From contig JAGXHC010000126.1 of assembly GCA_024636405.1 (NCBI GenBank), positions 1 to 12,902 of the forward strand: a stretch of DNA of 12,902 nucleotides, written 5' to 3'. The position numbers were made by a program, and so were the translations under genes. Positions within the stretch are counted from its first letter, which is position 1, and the number at the start of each line of letters is the position of its first letter. Shown here one piece after another: positions 1-7,840 of this stretch. The notes beneath the pieces were generated by a model, which did no database searches, was not told where the DNA came from, and saw only the letters and a program-made list of their open reading frames with translations. Source of the stretch: Sulfitobacter sp. (GTDB lineage: Bacteria > Pseudomonadota > Alphaproteobacteria > Rhodobacterales > Rhodobacteraceae).

Positions 1-1567
1 ACTAAGCGGACAAACCGACGCGCGCGCGGATATCTATGCGCTGGGGGCGTTGCTGTTGGCGACGTTCAAAGGCAAGGCGCCCGACATCGGATCAAACCCG
101 ATGGAGGTGATCCAACGCAAGTCAGAGCCGCTGGACACCGACGGGGTGCCGGACCCTCTGCGGTCCTTGATTGATCAGATGACCCGCGCCGACCGCGATG
201 CACGGTTGCAAACCGCCAAGGCCGTTCTGGCGCAGATTGACGACCCAAAAGGGTCGGCGGTGGATGCCGCCGAGATTGATTTCGGCGATGGCGAACAGAC
301 GGTGATCGTGCCGCGCCCTGCCCCGCCGCCCATCTCACCGCCGCCCAAACCCAAGGCATCGTCCGGTGCCGGTGGACGGATTGCGATCCTCGCGGTTCTG
401 GCTGTGCTGGCGCTTGGCATCGGGGGATACTTTGCCGGGCTATTCGACACCCTGATGACCCCCGCCTATCCGCGTGCCGATCCCTATACCCTGATTGCCC
501 GGCGGATCGACGGTGCCGCCCCTGCCGTTGTCGGTAATGTTCCCTCAGAAGACACCGCCGAGGCCCTGCGCGGTCTGATGGCGGACCTGGATGGCACCGC
601 CGATCTGACCCTGTCCAGCGGCGACATTCCGGCGAACTGGGGCGAAGATATTGCCCAGCTGATCGCATTGGTATCCGTTTTGCCCGCGTGGCAGGTCGTG
701 GCCGACGGATCCAGAGTGCGCGTTACCGGCACCACGGATAACGCGGCGCAAAAAAGCCAGCTGAGCGGGCTTTTTGATGATGGCGCGTTGCTGGCTGGTC
801 TGTCGGGCACCGCAGAGATTGCCTATCAGCCCGCCATTCTACGCGCGGATGACCTGATGCCAATCCTCAGCGCGAACGCCGATTGCGGCGCGCTGGAGCT
901 GATCGGCGCGCCCGCTGCCGGTTACGGCGCAGGCACACAGGTGCAAGTATTGGGCAAGGTCGCGGAAATCGGCACGCGGGTGGCGCTGTCCGATGCGCTG
1001 ACAGCACAGATCGGAGACCGTGATCTGCTGCTGAACGTAGATGTAATGAACCCGACGCTTTGTCTGGTATCAGAGGTGCTGCCAAATGCGCCTCAGGGTG
1101 GCTTCGACATTGCGTTCAGCATGGGCGATGACGGCAGCGAAAATACAACGGGGCGCTATTTCGTGGGTGAAAATCCAGTGATCGACGTCGTGATCCCGGC
1201 GGACATAAAGGAAGGGTTTCTGTTTGTGTCGGCGCTGGATGTGTCTGGCAACGTCTTTCATCTCCTGCCCAATTTGCTGAAAGAGGAAAACGACATCGCC
1301 AAATTGCGCGACGGCAAGGACGGCCCGGTTTCGGTGCGCGTCGCCTATCCTCTGGATCAGGCGGCTGATGGATCAAAACTGGCTTTCACGGTGGATGACA
1401 CGTCGCTGGGCAAGACCCAGATCGTGGTCATCAATGCAGAAGGCCAGATCTTTGAAGGGCTGCGCCCGACCACCGAAAGCGCGGGCGGTTATGCGTCGGC
1501 ACTGGCGAACTATTCGGGCAAGGTGCGCACGCTTGACAGCCGCATTCTGACCACCGCGCTGCCGTGA
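1..1567 (+). CDS. ppkA: T6SS-associated membrane Ser/Thr protein kinase, PpkA-like (5' partial)
   Basis: The reading frame is open from the first bases (frame of position 2), so the gene begins outside the window. The TTG at 50 is an internal Leu codon. The visible N-terminus is the end of a Hanks-type kinase C-lobe: an ARADIYALGALL segment (subdomain IX, nt 23-58) and an RSLIDQMTRADRDARLQTA segment (subdomain XI type). The ATP-binding lobe and catalytic loop are not seen. Counting residue 1 at nt 50, a TVIVPRP motif and a Pro-rich linker (84-105) are followed by one transmembrane helix (about 111-131). After it comes an extracytoplasmic region with BON-like modules and cysteines C279 and C338. 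A C-terminal part (about 370-475) with GFLFVSALDVSGNVFHLLPN resembles DUF4384 regions of kinase-linked proteins. In known T6SS, PpkA phosphorylates Fha or TssL to switch on assembly. It converges on the phosphatase gene. The kinase assignment is firm; the role in this T6SS is inferred from context. Confidence 0.85.
   Translation, partial: LSGQTDARADIYALGALLLATFKGKAPDIGSNPMEVIQRKSEPLDTDGVPDPLRSLIDQMTRADRDARLQTAKAVLAQIDDPKGSAVDAAEIDFGDGEQTVIVPRPAPPPISPPPKPKASSGAGGRIAILAVLAVLALGIGGYFAGLFDTLMTPAYPRADPYTLIARRIDGAAPAVVGNVPSEDTAEALRGLMADLDGTADLTLSSGDIPANWGEDIAQLIALVSVLPAWQVVADGSRVRVTGTTDNAAQKSQLSGLFDDGALLAGLSGTAEIAYQPAILRADDLMPILSANADCGALELIGAPAAGYGAGTQVQVLGKVAEIGTRVALSDALTAQIGDRDLLLNVDVMNPTLCLVSEVLPNAPQGGFDIAFSMGDDGSENTTGRYFVGENPVIDVVIPADIKEGFLFVSALDVSGNVFHLLPNLLKEENDIAKLRDGKDGPVSVRVAYPLDQAADGSKLAFTVDDTSLGKTQIVVINAEGQIFEGLRPTTESAGGYASALANYSGKVRTLDSRILTTALP
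299..319 (+). other. Candidate phospho-threonine/FHA-docking motif in kinase linker
   Basis: The kinase juxtamembrane linker reads GEQTVIVPRP, with the Thr codon at 299-301, just before a Pro-rich stretch and the membrane helix. The TVI-x-P-x-P pattern also occurs in the N-terminal tail of TssL. This makes it a candidate autophosphorylation site that the FHA protein could bind. The motif match is seen; the function is inferred. Confidence 0.4.
380..442 (+). other. Transmembrane helix of the kinase
   Basis: A run of about 21 hydrophobic residues (IAILAVLAVLALGIGGYFAGL) follows a Gly/Arg stretch (SSGAGGR) and a Pro-rich linker. This predicts a single-pass topology, with the kinase domain in the cytoplasm and the BON-like and DUF4384-like parts in the periplasm. 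Confidence 0.85.
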
Positions 1568-1573
1568 TCGTCT

Positions 1574-2287
1574 TTAGATAACGTCGACCACGATGATGGA
1601 GATATTGTCAGCGCCGCCGCCCTCCAGCGCGATGCTCAGCAGCTTTTCCGAAACAATCTCTATCGGCGTGGCGGCCATGGCGTCGCGCAGCCGCGCAAAG
1701 CCCGCATATTTGTTCAATCCATCCGAGCACAGCAGGAACCTGTCGCCCGGCTCAATCGTGCCACGGACCTTGTCCAGCTCCAGTTCATCGCCCACCCCCA
1801 CGGCGCGGGTGATGGCATTTGACTGGGGATGGTGCTCGGCTGCGTCCCAGTTCATTTGCCCGGCCCTGACCAGGTCACCCACCACCGAATGATCCGACGT
1901 GAGCATCTCGATCTCGCCGCCACGCAGCCGGTACAGCCTGCTGTCGCCCGCCCAGAAACACACGAAATGCCCGCTCGATATCATCAGCGCCACGACGGCG
2001 GCCCCGATGGTGACACCGCCGCGCAAGTCTATCTCAGCCAGAATGGCACGGTGGGCCGACTGGATGGCACCACGCAAACGTTGCATCTGTTCGGCCGGGT
2101 CCATGTCCAGCGGCAGGGTTGCGATGCTGTCAACCACCAGCTGTGACGCAAGATCACCCGCCGCATGGCCCCCCATGCCGTCCGCGACGACCCATATCTG
2201 TTGCTCAGGCAGCGCAAGGATGCTGTCTTCGTTTACTTTGCGTACCCGCCCGACATGGGTGACGGCGCTGTGACGCAGCCGGGTCAT
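1574..2287 (-). CDS. pppA: PP2C-family Ser/Thr phosphatase of the T6SS (PppA/Stp1 type)
   Basis: A 237-residue, single-domain, soluble PP2C (PPM) phosphatase, about the usual length for the stand-alone family. The metal-binding and catalytic motifs are present in order: NED (19-21), VVADGMGGH (33-41), WAGDSRLYR (112-120), LTSDHS (129-134), FLLCSDGL (184-191) and GGADNIS (224-230). The segment that usually carries Gly-Thr-Thr before the core strand reads GAAVVAL here, a mild variant. In characterised T6SS the phosphatase reverses PpkA phosphorylation of Fha or TssL and so turns secretion down. Its ATG overlaps the tagF stop by 4 nt (ATGA), and GAGG lies 5-6 nt upstream, so the two are probably translationally coupled. 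It is the last gene of the minus-strand operon and ends 6 nt from the stop of the convergent kinase gene. Confidence 0.95.
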   Translation of the reverse strand: MTRLRHSAVTHVGRVRKVNEDSILALPEQQIWVVADGMGGHAAGDLASQLVVDSIATLPLDMDPAEQMQRLRGAIQSAHRAILAEIDLRGGVTIGAAVVALMISSGHFVCFWAGDSRLYRLRGGEIEMLTSDHSVVGDLVRAGQMNWDAAEHHPQSNAITRAVGVGDELELDKVRGTIEPGDRFLLCSDGLNKYAGFARLRDAMAATPIEIVSEKLLSIALEGGGADNISIIVVDVI

Positions 2288-2880
2288 GCGCGGGCCTCGC
2301 GCAACGTGCCGCCGGTTTGTGCCGGAAGCTGTGTCAGATCAAACAGCCACGCGGCCTGTGTGGGGTCGGGCATACCGTCAAATTTGAGGTGCACCACGCC
2401 TGCGTCAGTTTGGGCGGACCACAAGCTGACCTTTGCAGCCTTCGCAGGTGTGCCTCCGTATTCAACCGTGAGTGCCGCCAAAGCGGCTGACAATGTTTCG
2501 CGGTTGGCACCCTCTTCCAATGTTGCCAGTGCGATCTCTTCCAATTGCTCAAACAGCGCCATTGCGGCGGTGTGGTTCCGCACGGGATCGCCGCGTACCC
2601 GCGCCATCAATGTCAGCGGAAATTTCCTGCCCACCTGGTCAACGGACGGCATCAGCACGCCTTGAACGCCGTCCGGACCCATCAGCCGTGGCGCAAGGGT
2701 GAACCGCCAGATCGGGGCAGACATATAGCACTGATCCCAAAGGTTGCCCGTCGCCTCGCGGCTGGTCTGCAGCGCGGTTTGAAGCCAGCGGTCCCAGGGG
2801 TCGACAAAGGCCGGATCGGCACGAATGCGAAAAAAGTCACCCAGATCAGGCATTTTTCCGTAGGCGGAAAAGCCTGCCAT
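2284..2880 (-). CDS. tagF: T6SS-associated repressor protein TagF (SciT family)
   Basis: A 198-residue protein with family hallmarks: FSAYGKMPDLGDFFR (4-18), FVDPWDRWLQ, APIWRFTLAP, and the GVLMPSVDQVGRKFPLTL block. A longer frame back to position 3063 exists, but its extra 61 residues do not resemble the family and lie antiphase inside tssM. The ATG at 2880 starts exactly at the conserved N-terminus and follows the tssM stop by 2 nt. No good ribosome binding site precedes it, which suggests coupling to tssM translation. In Pseudomonas and Agrobacterium, TagF represses T6SS after translation, in Agrobacterium through direct contact with Fha. In some alphaproteobacteria TagF and PppA are fused in one polypeptide; here they are separate, with a 4-nt overlap. 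Family assignment is firm, and the repressor role is carried over from homologues. Confidence 0.93.
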   Translation of the reverse strand: MAGFSAYGKMPDLGDFFRIRADPAFVDPWDRWLQTALQTSREATGNLWDQCYMSAPIWRFTLAPRLMGPDGVQGVLMPSVDQVGRKFPLTLMARVRGDPVRNHTAAMALFEQLEEIALATLEEGANRETLSAALAALTVEYGGTPAKAAKVSLWSAQTDAGVVHLKFDGMPDPTQAAWLFDLTQLPAQTGGTLREARA

Positions 2881-2882
2881 GC

Positions 2883-5800
2883 TCAGAACGATTTGGGGCA
2901 GCTGAACGCGCCCAGTGCCTTGAGGGTGAATGGATTCAGCGTGCTGCCTGACTGCATCTGGAATATCGCGATGCGCCCGCCGATGTTGAAAATCACACGC
3001 TTGCGGTCCGGTGCGTTGGTGTTGCGCACCTCTGCTGCGCTGAGCATGCGAAACCAGGCCCATGCGCCGTTTTGTGAAAACCCGCTTTCGGATCCGGGTT
3101 TTTCGGGCATGAAGGTCACGCGCGCCGCGCCCACAGGACCCGGCCAGCGAATTGCAGATGGACGCGGTGCGCCGTCGCGATGCGCAAAGCTGACGGTCTG
3201 GCCGTCGATCTCAAGCAAGATACCCTCGGCCTTGGGGTCCAGCGCCTCTGGCGTGATCTGAAACGAAACGTTCATCGCGGGTGATCCGGCAAAGAAGGCG
3301 TCCCGGATCAAGGCTGCGTTTTCAAACTGGCCCAGCACGGCGGGTGATATGCCCAGATCGGTGTTGTTGACCTGTTTGAACGCCCAGGGACGTTTGGCCG
3401 TGTCCACGAATTTATCGAGGTTCTGCTTGAAAAAGGTATCCATCTGTCCGCCGGGTCGGAACAGTTCGGAAAACTCGTTCAAGGGCGCATCGGCGCTGGC
3501 GCGGGTTTTGAACGGATAGGTATTGGTCGTGACCCGTTCACACAGCGGCAGGACGGCCTCCTGCCAGCGTGCGTTGATGCCTGCGCGGGTGCCTTCGGTT
3601 GCCACACCACTGGACCCCACGGTGATCTGACTTGCCCACCGTTTAAGCGGCCCGCCCTCGATCCGGCCCACTTCCGCCTGAAAGCGCGGCAAGGCGGTGC
3701 TGCTTTCCTGCGGGTTGCCCACGCCGCCGGCAAAATTGAGATTGCTCAGATCCTGATAGACCTCTTTGAGCACATCAATCAGCGCCTCAAGCGGTGACGG
3801 CTGACCGTCAGGTGCGTTGGTCAACCGGTGCAGCCAGGCAAAATGGTCCTCGACGAATTGCCCCGGTTGTCGCGGTTCGGCACCGGTTTGCGCGGCCTGT
3901 GTCTGCATCATGGATTCCAGCACGAAACGGCTTTTGGGGGACAGCTTGCGAATGGCAAGAACGCCCGCCACGGTTGCGGCCCCTTGCGTTGCGGCATCGG
4001 CTGCGGCGTCGGGGTTGACGGTCAGACTGGTTTCCTTTGCCACCGCTTCAAGCACGTTGAGGATCGGCGAAGTCGCGCCTGACAGGACATTCGTGACCTC
4101 CACCGCATTCGGCAGATCGTTCATCGGGATGATGTCCACATCCCCCAGCAGCGTGTCATATTTGAGAACAAAATCGTCGTAATATAGATCCAGCACGTCC
4201 CGGCTGAGCGATATCAGCGCCGCTTCGGTTTGTTCCTGCTGCCCGGCCTCACCCAAAATCCAGCTTTCGGTCTGGATGCGCGCAGCAACAGTCAGGGCCT
4301 CCTCAAGAAAGACATTGTGAAAGCCGTCATAGGTATAGATCCCCGGTATCCCGTCATTCAATTGCTTGCCCGACGAGCGGCTGAAGGCCCGCGATATGGC
4401 CGGTCCTCCGACATCCGTCAGCCGCCATTCCGGCAGCGATGTCGCAATGGCGGAATTGATGATGCCCTGATAGACCCGCTGTGATTGCGGCAATTGTGTC
4501 AGGACACGCTGCACCGCCTCCACCAGATCGTTGTTCAGTGCGATGGGCCGCATCGGCGCGGACATCAGGATTTCCAGATGCTGCGTCAGATCGGCGCGCA
4601 AGGCTTCGCGGCTGATATCGGGAAATGCCGCTTCCCAGTCCTCGACCATCCAGTCGGTGACCAGTTCGCGGTTGAGCGGCCCGACCTGCCCCAGTGTCAG
4701 ATAGACCTTGAGCGTTTCGTATAGAATATCAGGGTTGTTGATATTGCCCTGCATCTGGTTTTCCAGCCGCAACAACAGCCGGGGCAGGAAATGGGTATTG
4801 AGCGCGGCGCGGTAGCTCAGCTTTTCCTGATTGGCCAGCACACGCCCCTGATAAAGCCCCCAACCCAAACCATCGGGGCGCGGCTTTGGCTCCGGTACGG
4901 GGTTGTTGGGCAGATCGCGCAAGGTGTTAAGCGCCGGCAAGATCGAGATCAGGTCAGTGTCCCCAACCGGGCTGGGCGGGATCAGCGCAGCACTTTCGCG
5001 GTATTGCGCAATGCCGGCCTGCGTGGTGTCCAGCAATTCCGCATTCCCCGTAAAACTGCGCCCCCAAACACTGCCCATGCCCATTGCCACCAGCGCCACA
5101 GCGGCAAAGGCCGCGCGTTTGGTCCACCGATAGCGCCGCTCAACCTTGTCATCAGCAGAGACCAGCCCCGCCTCGTGGAAAATTACGCTGTCGAACAGCC
5201 GGGTCAGAAAATAGGATTTGCCAACACCGCGCCCCGATCCGATGGCCTGACGGCCAATACCGAACGTGCGCGCCATGCCCATCATCAGACGGTCTATGGG
5301 CGTGCCTTCCTGAGTGCCCGACGTGAAATAGACGCCGCGCAACATCTGGCGGTGTTCGTATTTATTGTCCTGAAAAAGCGCCTCCAGAAAATCGCGCGCG
5401 ACCCCGCGCACAGAGGCGACCTGGGCTGGAAAACTGGCAATAAGGCTGCGCCGCTGGGGGTCCTGTTCGGCCTGTACGCGCTCTACCAGTTGCCCGTTAA
5501 GCTGATCGACCAGCAGCCCGAATTCGTCATCAAATGCCGCGACCACCTGCGTTTTGCTGCCCTTTTTTGCCAGTGGCAGGGTAAAGCCCCAGACCTGCGC
5601 GCGGTCTTCCTTGCCGAGATTGTCAAAGAACTCGGAAAAACCTGCGATCAGGTCGGCCTTGGTGAACAGGATATAAACCGGGAAATGCACGCCAAGTTTT
5701 TCGCGCAATTCGTGCAGACGGCGCCGCACGGCGGTGGCGTGGCCTTTTTGGGTGGTTTCGTCCTGCATGGACAGGTCTGACAGGCTGATCGCGACGATGG

Positions 5801-6452
5801 CACCATTGATCGGCTGGCGCTTGCGGTGTTTTTTGAGCAGTCCCAGAAATCCAAGCCAGGCGGCATTGTCGGCCTCGGCATCGCTTTCTTGCGTGGTATA
5901 GCGCCCGGCGGTGTCCACCAGCACGGCGTTGTCGGTGAACCACCAGTCGCAATTGCGTGTGCCGCCAACGCCGCCAATGGCCGCCGCTTCGCCGTCTTCG
6001 GCAAGCGGAAATTGCAGGCCGGAATTGACAATGGCGGTGGTCTTGCCCGCGCCGGGAGGGCCGATGATGATATACCACGGCAGTTGATACAGATGCGTGC
6101 GCCCGGTCTTGGATTTGCGCAGTTTGACCATTGCGGACTTCAGCTTGTCGCGCATTTCGCCCAGCTCTGCTGTGACGACCTCGTCCTCGACTTCCACCAC
6201 TTCGGCCATCGTGACGATGTCCTTGGTCAGCTCCTCGTCCTTTTTCTTGGCCGTAAGCAGCAACAGCAGGATGATCAGCAAAGCGAATATCCACAAGATC
6301 GCGATGCCCACAAAACGCCCTGTGGCGCTGTCAAAGGGGTGCCATTCACCAAGCGCCAGATACCCGCCCAGAAACCACAGGCAGGCCGACAGGATGGCCG
6401 TGACCATCAAGGTGATGCCGATGCCGGAAAAAATGGCGCGCAGGACCCTCAC
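2883..6452 (-). CDS. tssM: T6SS inner-membrane complex protein TssM (IcmF/VasK)
   Basis: An 1189-residue TssM of typical length. It spans the inner membrane, binds TssL, and reaches through the periplasm toward the outer membrane. Two N-terminal membrane helices (about 8-30 and 47-67) are followed by a cytoplasmic NTPase-like domain. That domain has Walker A GPPGAGKTT (131-139), a VLVDTAGRY G3-like motif (177-185) and FTKADL (263-268). The conserved LRGVYFTSGTQEGTPIDRL block sits at 371-389, a third helix at about 447-464, and the rest is periplasmic. The C-terminus has the family's beta-sandwich with WAWFRML and ends near FSCPKSF. The start is GTG at 6452, overlapping the tssL stop by 4 nt (GTGA). 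A GAGGA element 6 nt upstream supports it, and a later start would cut into the first helix. An intact P-loop suggests nucleotide binding, which not all TssM proteins need. Confidence 0.97.
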   Translation of the reverse strand: MRVLRAIFSGIGITLMVTAILSACLWFLGGYLALGEWHPFDSATGRFVGIAILWIFALLIILLLLLTAKKKDEELTKDIVTMAEVVEVEDEVVTAELGEMRDKLKSAMVKLRKSKTGRTHLYQLPWYIIIGPPGAGKTTAIVNSGLQFPLAEDGEAAAIGGVGGTRNCDWWFTDNAVLVDTAGRYTTQESDAEADNAAWLGFLGLLKKHRKRQPINGAIVAISLSDLSMQDETTQKGHATAVRRRLHELREKLGVHFPVYILFTKADLIAGFSEFFDNLGKEDRAQVWGFTLPLAKKGSKTQVVAAFDDEFGLLVDQLNGQLVERVQAEQDPQRRSLIASFPAQVASVRGVARDFLEALFQDNKYEHRQMLRGVYFTSGTQEGTPIDRLMMGMARTFGIGRQAIGSGRGVGKSYFLTRLFDSVIFHEAGLVSADDKVERRYRWTKRAAFAAVALVAMGMGSVWGRSFTGNAELLDTTQAGIAQYRESAALIPPSPVGDTDLISILPALNTLRDLPNNPVPEPKPRPDGLGWGLYQGRVLANQEKLSYRAALNTHFLPRLLLRLENQMQGNINNPDILYETLKVYLTLGQVGPLNRELVTDWMVEDWEAAFPDISREALRADLTQHLEILMSAPMRPIALNNDLVEAVQRVLTQLPQSQRVYQGIINSAIATSLPEWRLTDVGGPAISRAFSRSSGKQLNDGIPGIYTYDGFHNVFLEEALTVAARIQTESWILGEAGQQEQTEAALISLSRDVLDLYYDDFVLKYDTLLGDVDIIPMNDLPNAVEVTNVLSGATSPILNVLEAVAKETSLTVNPDAAADAATQGAATVAGVLAIRKLSPKSRFVLESMMQTQAAQTGAEPRQPGQFVEDHFAWLHRLTNAPDGQPSPLEALIDVLKEVYQDLSNLNFAGGVGNPQESSTALPRFQAEVGRIEGGPLKRWASQITVGSSGVATEGTRAGINARWQEAVLPLCERVTTNTYPFKTRASADAPLNEFSELFRPGGQMDTFFKQNLDKFVDTAKRPWAFKQVNNTDLGISPAVLGQFENAALIRDAFFAGSPAMNVSFQITPEALDPKAEGILLEIDGQTVSFAHRDGAPRPSAIRWPGPVGAARVTFMPEKPGSESGFSQNGAWAWFRMLSAAEVRNTNAPDRKRVIFNIGGRIAIFQMQSGSTLNPFTLKALGAFSCPKSF

Positions 6453-7822
6453 GACTGTTCCTCACGGACCAGCACGATTTCGATCCGTCGGTTCATGGCG
6501 CGGCCTTCTTTGGTTTTGTTGGAAGCAATCGGTTCCGCGTCAGAGCGCCCTTCGGGGCGCAGCCGTGAGGCATCGGGAAACACCGGCGCCAGCGTCTTGC
6601 GCACGGTTTCGGCACGGGCAAGCGACAGTTCCATGTTGGATTTAAAGCGCTTGCTGCTGATCGGAGACGCATCGGAATGGCCTGCAATGATCAGCGGCCC
6701 CTTGGTATCAACCAGCGCCTTTGCGACCCGATCGAGCGGTTTTTCAAATGTCGGCACCAGCGCATCCGAGGCAGAGCGGAACATCCCGTTGCCTGCAATG
6801 CGCACGGTAATGGTGCTGGCGTCATGCAGCACGGTCACGAGACCTTCGTCAATTTCGGGCTTCAGGAACTCTGTCACCCGCTTGAGCTGGACGTCGTTTT
6901 CAGGCGCAATCGCCACAGGCACAACGGGCGGCGCGCGCCGTTCCAGCGTGGCGACCCCGCCGGGATCAAGCACGGAAAACTGTCCGATCACATTTTGGGT
7001 CTGCGCATTGAGCAGATAGGACAGGATCATGAACCCCGCAGCCAGCATTGCACTGACTGCACCCACACAAATCCAGAAGGGTTTCCATGCTGACAGCGCG
7101 CGATGTGGCATCTGCACGCCGGGCCAGTGCGGCGACAGTCCACGGTCAATTTCACCGCGCTGGGTGCGGATGATACGTGCAAGGCCCATGCGGATATCGT
7201 TGTGCTTGTCCGGCCCGCCCTGTTCGACGCGAAGCCGACCCTCGAACCCCAAAGACAGACACATGTACATGAATTCAAGCATGTCGATGTTGTTGGCGGG
7301 ATCCTTTTCCAACCGCGCCAGCAGATCGTAGAAACGGTCGCCGCCCACGGTTTCACGGTGGAAGGTGGCGACCATGCTTTGCTGGCCCCACTGCGATGTT
7401 CCGCCCCAAGGGGTATTCAGCACCACGTCATCAAGCGTGGCACAGATCGCGTACCGCGCGACCTTGATTTGCGCGGGATCAATCTTGGCGTGCAGGGCGC
7501 GCCCCTCGAAGGCGCGAACCTCGGCCACGACCGAACGGCGCAACGCGTCCGGGTCGGGATGCTGGGCGCGGTTGCGTATGCGGCTGACCAGCGAAAAAAG
7601 CGGCGCAGCGGCAGCGTTCAGCGGATTGGTGCCCGTCAGTGCCGCCGCAACGGAGGCGTCCGCAGCCGCAGTTCCGCGCGGCTGTTGCGGTGCCGCGGCG
7701 GGCATCGCGTCAACCGGTGCTGCAGGTGCCACAGACGCAGACCGCCGGCCACCCGGATTGGGACGGATCACCGTGCGATCGGTGTCATCTGGTTCGGCAA
7801 AAGGATCGTCTGCGTCAGGCAT
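6449..7822 (-). CDS. tssL: T6SS protein TssL with DotU and OmpA-like peptidoglycan-binding domains
   Basis: About 457 residues (459 if the ATG at 7828 is used). The GGAAAG element at 7829-7834 abuts that first ATG but sits well placed for the ATG at 7822, so I chose 7822. The disordered Ala/Pro-rich N-tail (1-66) carries RTVIRPNPGGR with Thr17. A DotU domain (about 68-245) includes the conserved GFEGRLR segment. A single membrane helix (about 248-271) precedes a periplasmic OmpA/MotB-type domain (about 343-453) with GHSD, SLARAETVR, GRSDAEPIASN and NRRIEI, the residues that hold peptidoglycan. This fused form is the 'evolved' TssL, which can anchor to the cell wall without a separate adaptor. 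TssL partners TssM and TssK. In Agrobacterium, phosphorylation of a Thr in the TssL N-tail recruits Fha, and the equivalent tail is present here. It lies 18 nt after the tssK stop. Confidence 0.96.
   Translation of the reverse strand: MPDADDPFAEPDDTDRTVIRPNPGGRRSASVAPAAPVDAMPAAAPQQPRGTAAADASVAAALTGTNPLNAAAAPLFSLVSRIRNRAQHPDPDALRRSVVAEVRAFEGRALHAKIDPAQIKVARYAICATLDDVVLNTPWGGTSQWGQQSMVATFHRETVGGDRFYDLLARLEKDPANNIDMLEFMYMCLSLGFEGRLRVEQGGPDKHNDIRMGLARIIRTQRGEIDRGLSPHWPGVQMPHRALSAWKPFWICVGAVSAMLAAGFMILSYLLNAQTQNVIGQFSVLDPGGVATLERRAPPVVPVAIAPENDVQLKRVTEFLKPEIDEGLVTVLHDASTITVRIAGNGMFRSASDALVPTFEKPLDRVAKALVDTKGPLIIAGHSDASPISSKRFKSNMELSLARAETVRKTLAPVFPDASRLRPEGRSDAEPIASNKTKEGRAMNRRIEIVLVREEQS
7745..7777 (-). 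other. Candidate PpkA phospho-site in TssL N-terminal tail
   Basis: RTVIRPNPGGR in the disordered tail of TssL, with the Thr codon at 7772-7774. An N-terminal Thr of TssL is the PpkA target read by Fha in Agrobacterium tumefaciens. The motif and its location fit that role, but phosphorylation here is inferred. Confidence 0.5.
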
Positions 7823-7828
7823 GTTCAT

Positions 7829-7834
7829 CTTTCC
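7829..7834 (-). promoter_or_regulatory. Ribosome binding site that decides the tssL start
   Basis: The minus strand reads CTGGAAAG directly before ATGAACATG. With GGA as the core, spacing is 3 nt to the first ATG (7828) and 9 nt to the second (7822), which favours the second. Confidence 0.55.
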
Positions 7835-7840
7835 AGTGTT

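Noticed and set aside
50..52. TTG as start of the kinase gene
   Set aside because: It lies in the middle of a conserved kinase C-lobe segment (DIYALG lies just before it), and the frame is open to the window edge.
1550..1620. Bidirectional terminator between the convergent genes
   Set aside because: No stem with a U-tract could be found by eye on either strand.
2881..3063. N-terminal extension of TagF starting at 3063
   Set aside because: The 61 extra residues overlap the end of tssM in another frame and lack family similarity; the conserved N-terminus starts at 2880.
5214..5240. Second P-loop in TssM (GSGRGVGKS, residues 405-413)
   Set aside because: It does not fit G-x4-GK[ST] exactly and lies in a segment conserved for other reasons in TssM; the true Walker A is at 131-139.
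4791..7019. Long plus-strand open frames (4791-5780 and 5826-7019) opposite tssM and tssL
   Set aside because: They are antisense to strongly conserved genes, have no recognisable domains, are compositionally odd (rich in Arg, Gln, His) and are typical shadows in GC-rich DNA.
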